Positions 51,101-60,800 of a stretch of DNA of 64,000 nucleotides are shown one piece after another. The stretch is taken from the NCBI GenBank assembly GCA_021432605.1, contig MU271145.1, forward strand, positions 3,194,774 to 3,258,773, written 5' to 3'. Numbering within the stretch: position 1 is the first letter of the stretch; the number at the start of each line of letters is the position of its first letter. The translations under genes and the position numbers were made by a program. Source of the stretch: Coniochaeta sp. PMI_546 (lineage: Eukaryota; Ascomycota; Sordariomycetes; Coniochaetales; Coniochaetaceae). The notes below the pieces were generated by a model. The model was not told the origin of the DNA, ran no database searches, and was given only the letters and a program-made list of their open reading frames with translations.

Positions 51101-52300
51101 AACGGTTTAGTTCGTTTATAATAATTCGTCGATTGAAACGATAAGAAGACTTATATTATTCTTTAACAACTACGGATATTATTTAAAGATAGGAAATAGA
51201 ATACCGGTAAAACCTTTACGGTACGGATTACTTAAAGCTAAATAGATAACAAAATATCTTAAAATAATCTATTATAAACTATAAAGAGATTTATAATTTA
51301 TTAATAAAAGAACAAACCTTTACGTAAACCGGAAAAGGTTAAAAGGATTAACCTTATAAAAAGGAAATAAAGTTTACTTCGTACGACGGAATATCAAAAC
51401 TAAACGACTAAACGATAAATTAGATTGGAAAAAGATCGGACCGTTTAAAATTAAGAAAAAATTGTTTGATTTAAATTACGAATTCTAACTACTGATAAAT
51501 ATATATATTTACCTAATATTTTATATCGTACTTTTCGAACCAGTATTTAAAAATACGAAGTTAATAATAAATATCGAAGTCGAATTAATATAAAAATACG
51601 AAGTAAAAAGGATCTTTAGGTATAAAAAGGAATAAGGAATAAACTTTTATTACGTGAAATAAAAAGATTACGACGATTCGGAAAATATATAAAAACTAAA
51701 AACTTACCTTACGAATTATTAATAGTTATTATAAGAATTTCGTTTTATAATAATATTATTATCTTAAGAATTAAAAAGGATAATATTATATCGTTATAAA
51801 TTACGTTTTAACCTAAAATAAAATCGTCGTTAAAAAAAAAGGATATAACGGAAAACGGACGATTCTCGGTAACTTTCGATATTTCGCGATCGGTTTCTTC
51901 TTTTTCGACTTATTTTAATTCCTTTATATTCGTTATACTTTTACGGATAATACGTATTATTTTCTTAAACTATATTTTCTTCTAGATATAAAAACGTTAG
52001 ACTTTAATTTCGGTTTATTTAATTTCTTTTTTTAACCTACGAAATTATTCCCCGATTTTTATAAGCTTTTTATTAGAAAGATTTTAGATATCGTACCGCG
52101 AACGACCCGAACGAACGTATTCCGCGTATCGGGAAGAATCCTTTTCGGAAACTTAATAAGATACGAGATTACGCTTTTCGTAATTCGAATACGAAAGTAT
52201 TTCGATAACGTTAGAAAAAATAGTTATTAATAAGACGATATAACGGTTGTTCGAGGATTTGGAAAATTTCTTTTACTTTTATATATTACGGTTAAATATA
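48129..52300 (+). pseudogene. E pol relic, RT to chromodomain, and antisense ORF copy
   Basis: Continues E after F; interrupted once by G (48242-48671). The RT site at 49455-49466 reads Y-L-D-N. RNase H, integrase and chromodomain (about 51,590-51,700) follow the order seen in C. From about 52,290 back to 51,840 the minus strand carries a more eroded copy of the antisense coiled-coil frame. Confidence 0.8.
48242..48671. mobile_element. Element G: 430-bp solo-LTR- or MITE-like insertion in E
   Basis: Interrupts E pol at a point that is continuous in C (GAGATCTTATCG). Flanked by a perfect 5-bp repeat TCTTA (48237-48241, 48672-48676). Its ends TATAACGAA and TTCGTAATA are imperfect inverted copies and resemble the A-family LTR tips, but the interior is different and no coding capacity is visible. 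A solo LTR of a related element is the simplest reading. Confidence 0.65.
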
Positions 52301-52409
52301 ATAACGATAAAGAAAGGGAAACCTTCGGACGTAACTTATATAGGTTATTAATATTACTTATAAAAAACACTAGGTCTTAGGAATAATAGTTAAAAGAAGA
52401 AGGGGATAA

Positions 52410-52800
52410 TATTATAAACCAATAAGATAAAGGGTACCCCATTAATAGATAAAGGATATATATATAAGGTTTATCGTATTATATAAACAAAAAAACCTTA
52501 AATTACGTAATTAATCGTTACGATCGTAACGATTAAGGGGTATTATAATCGGTACAATTATAACTATCGTTATAATTACTATAGTTTCTACTAGTATATA
52601 AAAAGAAGTCCTTCGGGACTCCGATATAGGTAGTTTTTAATTACCTAATAATCAATCTAAGTATTTAACTAAGGTTATTATTTGAGTAAGATACTTATCT
52701 TAACGATACTAAAGTAAAAACTACTTGTTATACCTTAACTTACTTACCTTAAGTAATAAAACTTACCTTCTAATCTTAAACCCCGTTTTAGATCGTTATA
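52410..52800 (+). repeat. E 3' LTR
   Basis: 391 bp, TATTATAAACC...GATCGTTATA, same module as the 5' LTR. Preceded by a purine-rich tract AAAAGAAGAAGGGGA at 52392-52405. Confidence 0.9.
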
Positions 52801-53120
52801 CTAAGGTTAAAATATATATTAATAAAACTAATTATATATTTAAAAATTAATTATATATTAAATAAAATAAATAATTTCTTAAAAAATAAAAGAATATATA
52901 TATATATTATTTAACTTAAGATATATAATAGATTTTTTCCTAGTTATATTTTTTCTTAATTGAGATAGAATTTAGATTTACGTAAAAAAAAGTTACGTTA
53001 TAGAATCGAATACGGGTTTTATAAAAACTTATAATTGAAAATTAAAGTTAGTATTTATCTAACTAGGTTATAGGTCTATTCTTATAAGCACGCGTTTAAT
53101 CTTTCTATTATTAAGGTCTT

Positions 53121-53250
53121 AAGGTAGAGATAAGCTTAGAGGTAAGCTTAGAGGGCAAATATAGGTAGGCTTAGAAAGCAAAGGTAGGCCTAAAGGTAGA
53201 GGTAGGCCCGGAGGTAGAGGTAGGCCTTAAGAGGTAAAGGTAGGTTTTAA
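53121..53250. repeat. Degenerate minisatellite (GGTAGAGGTAGGCCT-like)
   Basis: About seven or eight imperfect units of 15-18 bp built on GGTAG(G/A)C(C/T)T(A/T)(A/G)AG, purine-biased on this strand. It lies within insertion I. It contains CA only in GGGCAAAT and AAGCAAAGG, so it is mostly RIP-proof by composition. Confidence 0.7.
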
Positions 53251-53550
53251 GGGCTCTAGGTTCCGAAGTAAGAGTATAACCCTTAACGCGGAATAGTAGT
53301 CGAAAACGGTTTTCCATAACGAATTCTATTATTATACGCGATCTTATTATACCTTACGAACGTAGTTTTAATAGGAATATTATTATAATCGCGTTTTCCG
53401 TTAATAAATAGCTTTCTAAAGATATATATTCTCGCGTATAAATAGTTTTACCGCGAGGTATAGATTTCTAACTTAGAAAACGGGCCCTTACGTTAAAAAC
53501 GGATTGCCAACCTATAATACTAATTTCGCAAACCTTATTCGGGCGGTATA

Positions 53551-53714
53551 AGAGTTTTAAATACCCCGATCTTAAGGTTTCTTTTTTCTTTTTTTTTTAA
53601 GAATTAGTTTGTATAATATAAAGCTTTATAAATTAGAACAAATTAGATCTATTTATATCGTATAATTATATTACGTATTCTTTTATTTAATTTTAATTAA
53701 GGATTTTTTTTATA
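53551..53714 (+). repeat. Element H 5' LTR, second fragment
   Basis: Begins with AGAGTTTTAAATACCCCGAT, aligning to the B LTR immediately after the insertion point, and ends TTTATA at 53714. Continues without a gap into H gag. Confidence 0.7.
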
Positions 53715-54570
53715 TTTCTAATTCTTTTTTCTAATTAAGTTATTTAGGAAATACGATAACGGGCCGAAACGGGAACCGCCCGACCCGCGGCGAAATAATT
53801 CGCGGTAAATAACCGATTCGGGCTTAAAGATCTAGTTTTCAAATTCCGGTATTAAACGACGAGTTATAAAATAACGATAAAATTGTTATCTTTTTAACGG
53901 GACTTTTAAAATACGGTAGAAAGATAACCGATCTAACTTTTTCAGTCGTTATATTTATTTCGATCGTTCTAAATATAATACCCAAAATTATAACCGAAAA
54001 GTTCGAACGTACCGAAAAAAAATATAAAATCTTTAAAACCTATATTAAAATTTAAAAGGAAATCCGAAAGTTTTAACGATCGATTTATAAATGAAACGAT
54101 TCGGATTCCGATCTTTTTTATAGCGTTAAAATTAAAATCAAAAATATCCCCGAATTAAAATTTAATTATATTATCTAATAACGTTAAAATTAATTCCGTA
54201 CGTTTAAATAAAGATTTAAAAGAACTAAATATAATTATCGTACCGAAAAAAGCCGTATCTTTAAAACTATTAATTAATTATAACCTAATTATTAATCCCG
54301 ATAAAACCGTTACGTTTAAAATTAATAACGTTTAAATAAAAATTTCGACGATACCGATTAAAAAACGTTCGAAAAATAGGTTATTATTTTATTATAAAAC
54401 TACGAAAATCTCGAGATTAAGATAATGTAAATCTTAAACGATATTAAATAACTACCGAATTAAACGTTATAAATTTTCGATATTTATTTCGATTTTTTTT
54501 TAAAAATAACTTTCCCTAATAAAATAAAGTATAACAAACTAACTTATTTTATATTAATTTTTAATTTAAC
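53715..54570 (+). pseudogene. H gag relic, first part
   Basis: Reverse-complement colinear with B at about 40,432-39,600, including ACGATAACGGGCCGAAACGG and the GACGAGTTATAAAATAACG region. Multiple stops. It ends at the D1 insertion point (duplication 54558-54570). Confidence 0.75.
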
Positions 54571-57116
54571 TTATTATTATTATTACTAGTAAACGGTAAT
54601 TAAGACTATATTATATATCTTCGCTCGTTCCGAAAAGAAACCGTATTCGAAGCGAAGCCGTTTCGAATCGGGTAAAAACCTTTAACGCCTATTTAAATCT
54701 AATTCCTTATCGTCGAATACCTAATTCGGGATCTTCCCCCGATTTACGGTAAATAAGGAACTAAGTCCCTCGGCCTCGCCCCGTTTTCGGTTCGGCTATT
54801 TCCTAAGGACGTTCGGTAATCTTTATTTCGACGTCGTCTTTCTTTCGTCCCGTTTATATATAATATTTTCCTTTATTTTATTTCTTATATTTCCCCTTAT
54901 AACGTCGTCGGTCCGTCTTTTTATCTTTCTGTTATCTTTCTTCTTATTAGGTCGATTTTTAATCAACGTCAACCCGAATACGCCTAATCTTTAGGAGAAG
55001 TATTTTAATTAGTATTTATCGTACCGGCTTCGTACTAACTTCCCTTTTTCGTTCCGATTTCGCGCCGGTTTCCTTTTTATTATTTCGGCTTCTTACCGAT
55101 TTCTTTTTTTCGCGTTTTTTTCGTTTTTTTTTCGCATTAGTAAGTATACTAGATCGCGTTAAAGTATATACCTTCCTCGGGCGGCCCGTACTTATTTAGT
55201 TATTAAGTTTAAACCTTTATAATTCTTTCCTTCTTTTCTTCTCCGTTAACCAATTCTATTCGTACGTATACCTTCCTTTCCTTACGTTTTTACGTAGTTT
55301 TAAACCTTACGCGCGTTTATAAATTAAATATTTATATTCTTTTAATTCCGCGTTTCAATTTAATATATAATTTATTTATTTTTCTTCGTATTTTCGTTAC
55401 GTAGTTTTTAAAGTTACGTTATATAATTTCGGTTTATAATTTCAGCTCGTTTTCGCCCGGATTTCTAATTAAATCGTAAGCCGGCCTTATTAATTACCTT
55501 ACTTACGTTTCCCATTTTAATTTTTACCGGGGTTTATTACGGCCGTTTCGATTTCGTTTCGATAACTTATTAACCTTTTTTCTCTTAATAATTTTCCGCT
55601 TTCGTACCTTTATCGTCTCGGCTTTATTAGAAATCGTATCCGTTTCGTTTTAAAATTATAGTTCTTTATATAACTTTTATTAATAAGTTTACGTTTCGAT
55701 ATCACCGTAACGATATATTAATTTCCTTTTCTTTTAGTACTTCCCGTATCGAACTCGTCTCGACGTCTTAACGGCCTTTACTTACTTTATATTAAAAGTG
55801 GTTTTAAATATATTTAAGATTTTAATACGTCGGCGCGTCCCCGGAACGTTTTCGTTCGACTTTTTATTAATTCGTTTTAAATTCGACCTTTTTTCGTTAT
55901 AACCGTTATACGTTTATTAAGGTAAAATATTCGATCGTTATATATAATACGGTAAGTCTTCTTTCTATCCGGCTTCGTTCCGATTTCGTTTAACCTTTAT
56001 AAATCCCTAACGATAAAGATTTATTCTTTATTACGTAATCGGCCTTTCTTCGTTATTTAGACGATTTAAATAACCAAAAGGTACGTCGATCCGTCCGCGA
56101 TATTTTTCGTTCCGATCTTATATTAATTACGGTTCTAGTTTTATAATACGTATCTTATTACGTATATATAGATTATTCGTTCCGGTAAAATAATTCGTAA
56201 TTCCGTTACCGGTCCGTCTTTTTTTCTTAATCGTAGTTTTATCGTTCTAGTTTTACCGCCTATTCCGGTTATAAACGATCTTACCGTTTTTCGTAACGAT
56301 ATCGTTTAATTTCGTAACGTTATCAAAACGAATATTATATAAATTAACGTTATTCGTATTAATTTCGTCCGGTTTTGTAATATTATCGATACGAATATTA
56401 CGTAAATTACCGTTATTCGCGCCGATATTATTAAATTTTATACCGAATTCGATTATTATATTATTTATATTAATAAACTTCGTAACGTTATCGGGTTTAT
56501 TCGTACCAATACCGAAACGATTCGTATTTAATTCGATATTTTAATAAATCGATCGTATCCCGTTTTTATCGTCCCGACCTCGTTCCGATTACTAATTTTC
56601 GATAACGTAACGATTTTATTCGTTTAAAAGTAACTTTCGATATTATTCGTATCGGTATCGATCGCTTATCGTAAAATATCGGAACGGCTTTTACCGGTAC
56701 CGTTACGAAAAAGCCCGTTCTTAAGAAAAAGTAATTTCGTATAATAGTTAGTTTAGGTTCGTTCTAATATCGGTTTTCTTTCAGTTAAACTTCTTTACGA
56801 TTTTATAAGTCCCTAATAGAAACGGTTAACCGTATCGTTATCTTTTCCCTTTCGTTTCGATATCGTATCTTTCTCGTATCGTTTATCCTCTTACGTCCCC
56901 GCGGTCCCGGTTTTTTATCCTTTCCCGTTGGGATTGAAATAGATTTAAATCGTATTTATATTATCTTCGTTATAATATCCCGCGTAATCTGTTTATCTTC
57001 GGTCCGCCGCTTCTAGTTCTTATTCCCCGGTCGTACGCTTTTCGCGCCTTTTTCGGCCTTCCTCGGCCTAAGTCTTTATCAACCTTTTAACAAGGTTATA
57101 ATATTAGATCCTCCCC
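54571..57116 (-). mobile_element. LINE D1, 5'-truncated non-LTR element in H
   Basis: Begins on the plus strand with (TTA)n, i.e. a (TAA)n 3' tail on the minus strand, followed by CTAGTAAACGGTAATTAAG shared with D2 and D3. A 13-bp duplication TTTTTAATTTAAC flanks it (54558-54570 and 57117-57129), and H continues across. 2,546 bp, colinear with the first 2.5 kb of D2, so it is 5'-truncated, as is common after target-primed reverse transcription. RT is not included. Confidence 0.82.
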
Positions 57117-57129
57117 TTTTTAATTTAAC

Positions 57130-57840
57130 TTACGAACTTATATTAAAAAGACCGGTACGGTTATATTTTAAACCCGAAACGTTATAATAACGTTAATAAT
57201 TTAGTTCGTTTTAAACGTTATATCGGGTTTTAAACGTAAGAAAGATAAAGATAATTAAAACGGAAGATTTATTGAAAAACGGGTTTAGATTGGTAGAAGA
57301 TTATATTAGAATAATAATATAAAAAATAGAAGCCGAAAGAATATCCGTAGATACGATAATAACTGTAAACGTAAGGTTTCTTAACGCGGGAAAAGAAATA
57401 ATAAATATAACGGTCCGGATTAACTTTTAAATAGGGGTAATCCTATCGGTAAAAACGGTTAATAGAATCGTTATTACGTTTACGATAATATATTTTATTA
57501 TACCCCGGATTATCCGAATAAACTAAATATTTCTATCGAGCTAATAATTTATTCCCGTAACGTTTTTTTTAAAAGAATATAAACGAAAAGGAAACCGAAA
57601 TCGAAGCCGGCGTAATTCGAATATTAATAATATATCGGTATACCTAAAAGTTAAAATAGACGGGTAATTTCTACGCCCCGTTTTATTAAATTATTAGTAA
57701 ATATTACTTACCGATTTTATATTTTTATTCGTATTTAATCTTAACTTATAACCGATACGTTTACGGATTTGGATATTAATATAAAAATAGATATAGTTAA
57801 TATTATATTCGTAATATAATATAGTTTTTGATAAAGAGAA
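57130..57840 (+). pseudogene. H gag-pol relic, second part
   Basis: Continues H after D1 and matches B reverse complement from about 39,570 to 38,880, including the zinc-knuckle-like region near 57,340-57,400 (ligand codons again largely TAC/AAC). Stops at the (TTA)n start of D2. Confidence 0.7.
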
Positions 57841-60800
57841 TTATTATTATTATTACTAATAAACGGTAACTAAGATTATATTATATACTTTCGTTCGTTC
57901 CGAAAAGAAACCGTATTTTAAACGAAGCCGTTTCGAATTGGGTAAAAACCTCTAACGTTTATTTAAATCTAACTATTTATCGTCGAATATTTAATTCGGG
58001 ATCTTCCCCCGATTTACGGTAAATAAAAAACTAGGTTTTTCGGCCTCGCCTTACCCCCGGTCCGGCTATTTCCCGAGGACGTTTAGCCGTTTCCGTTACG
58101 ACGTCGTTTTTACCTCGTCCCGTTTATATATAACGGTTTTTTTTACCTCGTATCTTTTATTTTCCCTTATATCGTCGTTATTCTATTTCTTTAACTTTTT
58201 ACTATTTCCCTTTTTATCGGGTCGATTTCTAATCGGTATCGATTTATATTCGCCCGGTTTTTAAGGGAAATATATTAACCGGTATTTATCGTATTAGTTT
58301 CGTACCGACTTCCCTTTTTCGTTCCGGTTTCGCGCCGGTTTCTTTTTATCGCCCCGGTTTCGTACCGACTTTTTACCCTCGTACTTTTTTCGTACCTTTT
58401 TCGCGTTAGAAAATACGTTAGATCGCGTTAAAATACGTACTTTCCCGGGCGGCCCGTATTTATTTAGTTATTTAGTTTAGGCTTTCGTAATTCTTTTCTT
58501 CCTTTCCTTTCTACTAATTAATTCTATTCGTACGTATACTTTCCTTTCTTTACGTTTTTATATAATTCTAAACCTTACGTACGTTTATAAGTTAAATATC
58601 TATATTTTCTTAATTCCGTATTTTAATTCAATATATAATTTGTTTACTTTTCTTTACGTTTTCGTTACGTAGTTTCTAAAGCTACGTTATATAATTTCGG
58701 TTTATAATTTTGGCTTATCTTCGCCCGGATTTCCGGTTAAATCGCGGGTTAGCCCCGCCGATTATTTTATTTATACTTTCCGTCTTAGTTTTTATTAAGG
58801 TTTACCAAAACCGTTCCGATTTCGTTTCGATTACTTATTAACTTCTTTTTTTTTAATAATTCCCCGCTTTCGTACTTTTATTATTACGGTTTTATTAGAA
58901 ATCGTATTCGTTTCGTTATAAAATCGTAATTTTCTATATAACTTTTATTAATAAGTTTATATTTCGTTATCGCCGCGTCGTTATATTAACTTCTTTTTTT
59001 TTCTAATATTTCTTATATCGGACTCGTCCCGATATTTTAATAACTTTTATTTACCTTATATTAAAGGTGGTTTTAAATATATTTAGGACTTTAATATATC
59101 GGCGTATTTTCGGAATATTTTCGTTCGATTTCTTATTAATTCGTTTTAAGTTCGACTTCTTTTCGTTACGACCGTTATATATTTATTAAAATAAAGTATT
59201 CAATCGTTATATATAACGCGGTAAGTTTTCTTTTTATTCGGCCTCGTTCTAACCTCGTTTAACTTTCGTAAATCCTTAACGATAAAGATTTATTTTTCGT
59301 TATATAATCTATTTTCTTTCGTTATCTAGACGATTTAGATAACTAAAAAATACGTCGATCCGTCCGTAACGTTTTTCGTTCCGACTTTATATTAATTACG
59401 GTTTTAATTTAATAATACGTATCTCGTTACGTATATATAAATTATTCGTTCCGATAAAATAATTCGTAATTCCGTTACTAGTCCGTTTTTTTTTCCTAAT
59501 CGTAATTTTATCGTTCCGGTTTCGTTTCCTATTCCGGTTATAAACGATCTTACCGTTTTTCGTAACGATATTATTCTATTTCGTAACGTTATCGAAACGA
59601 ACGTTATATAAATTAATATTATTCGTACCGGTTTCGTCCGGTTTTATAATATTATCGACGCGAATATTACGTAGATTATTATTATTCGTACCGATATTAT
59701 TAAACTTCGTACCGAATTCGATTATTATATCGTTTATATCCGTACCGATACCGAAACGATTCGTATTTAATTTGATATTTTAATAAATCGGTTATATCCC
59801 GTTTTTATCGTCCTAACTTTATTCCGACCGTTAATTCCCGTTAACGTAACGATTTCGTTCGTTTAGAAACGATTTTCGGTATTATTCGTATCGGTATTAA
59901 TCGCCTATCGAAAAATATCGCGGTAATTTTTACCGGTATCGTTACGAAAAAGCCCGTTTTTAAGAAAACGAAATAATTTTATATAATAATTAGATTAGGT
60001 TCGTTTTAATATCGGTTCCTTTTCAGTTAGATTTTTTTACGACTTTATAAGTCCTTAGTAAAAACGGTTAATTATATCGTTATCTTTTCCCTTTCGTCTC
60101 GATATCGTACCTTTTTCGTATCGTTTATCTTCTTTCGTTTTCGTAACTTCGGTTTTATATCTTTTTCTATTAGGATTAGGATAAACTTAAATCGTATTCG
60201 TATTATTTTCGTTATAAAATCCTACGGTATTTATCCGTCTTTGATCTATCGCCTTTACGTTTTTATTCCCCTATTTTCTTCTTTTTCGCGTTTCCGTCGG
60301 CCTCTTTCGGCTTAAATCTCTAATAACCTTTTAGTAAAGTTATAATATTAAATCTTTTTTAGACTTAGGAACTATTTAACGAACTAGGTAACGTCTTTCT
60401 TTTTTTAAAACTCTTGTTATATCGTTATAATTTAACTGTTCTTTTAGTTAACGTTTTTCGTTCTTCTATTTAAGATAAAAGGTTATAATATATTTGACTA
60501 TTTCTTACGTTTAACCGTATTCGTATTCCGGGTTAACCCCCGGGATACGTTTTTCGAAAAAAAACGCGTTTAGGTTTATATAACCCGTTTATATTTAAAC
60601 GAATAATACGTTTTCCGTTTTCGCTAAACCGTCGTATAAACGTAACGTATTTTCGGTAGGTTCTTTTTCCGCGTTTTCTCCGATATTACGGTAAATCTTC
60701 GCCCTTTTCGTTTATTTTTCGAATATTTATCTTTCCTTTTAAGATTTAAAGATTCTCTTTTCCTTATATTAGGGATTTTATAAATATTACTTTACCGCTT

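Larger units (their letters stand above)
18034..52800 (+). mobile_element. Element E: Ty3/gypsy chromovirus, forward, interrupted by B, F and G
   Basis: LTRs at 18034-18423 and 52410-52800 share ends (TATTATAAACC...CGTTATA). Flanks TTAAG (18029-18033) and CTAAG (52801-52805) differ by one C/T change and are the likely 5-bp duplication. Subtracting B, F, G and their duplications leaves about 6.65 kb, close to the 6.74-6.79 kb of A, C and F. The junctions read through cleanly against element C: the E gag to 19784 continues at 40729, 41375 continues at 48129, and 48236 continues at 48677. A purine-rich tract lies at 52392-52405 next to the 3' LTR. Confidence 0.88.
17832..53550. mobile_element. 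Insertion I (about 947 bp of own sequence) inside the H LTR, split by E
   Basis: Relative to the B LTR, the H LTR carries extra DNA that starts TATACCGCG at 17832 and ends GGGCGGTATA at 53550. The ends are inverted copies, as TGTACCGC...GCGGTACA would look after CpA to TpA change. Own sequence is 17832-18033 plus 52806-53550. This fits a solo LTR or small inverted-repeat element; no clear target-site duplication remains (GGGAC on the left, AGAGT on the right). It includes a minisatellite at 53121-53250. Confidence 0.6.
17690..57840 (+). mobile_element. Element H: gypsy-type LTR retrotransposon related to B, heavily interrupted
   Basis: Its 5' LTR begins TATAACGAGG at 17690. That LTR is the reverse-strand counterpart of the B LTR (shared CCCGGGGACGGCGTCGTTAA, CGTACCTAATT and ACCCCGATC blocks) and resumes at 53551-53714 after inserts I and E. 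Removing I (about 947 bp) leaves about 306 bp, matching the 291-bp B LTR plus an 11-bp tandem repeat at 17768-17797. The primer-site side reads TTTCTAATTC from 53715, identical to B. The internal region 53715-54570 and 57130-57840 is colinear with B gag (reverse complement of about 38,900-40,430), and is broken by LINE D1. The copy stops at LINE D2 and its pol and 3' LTR are not seen in the window. Confidence 0.8.
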
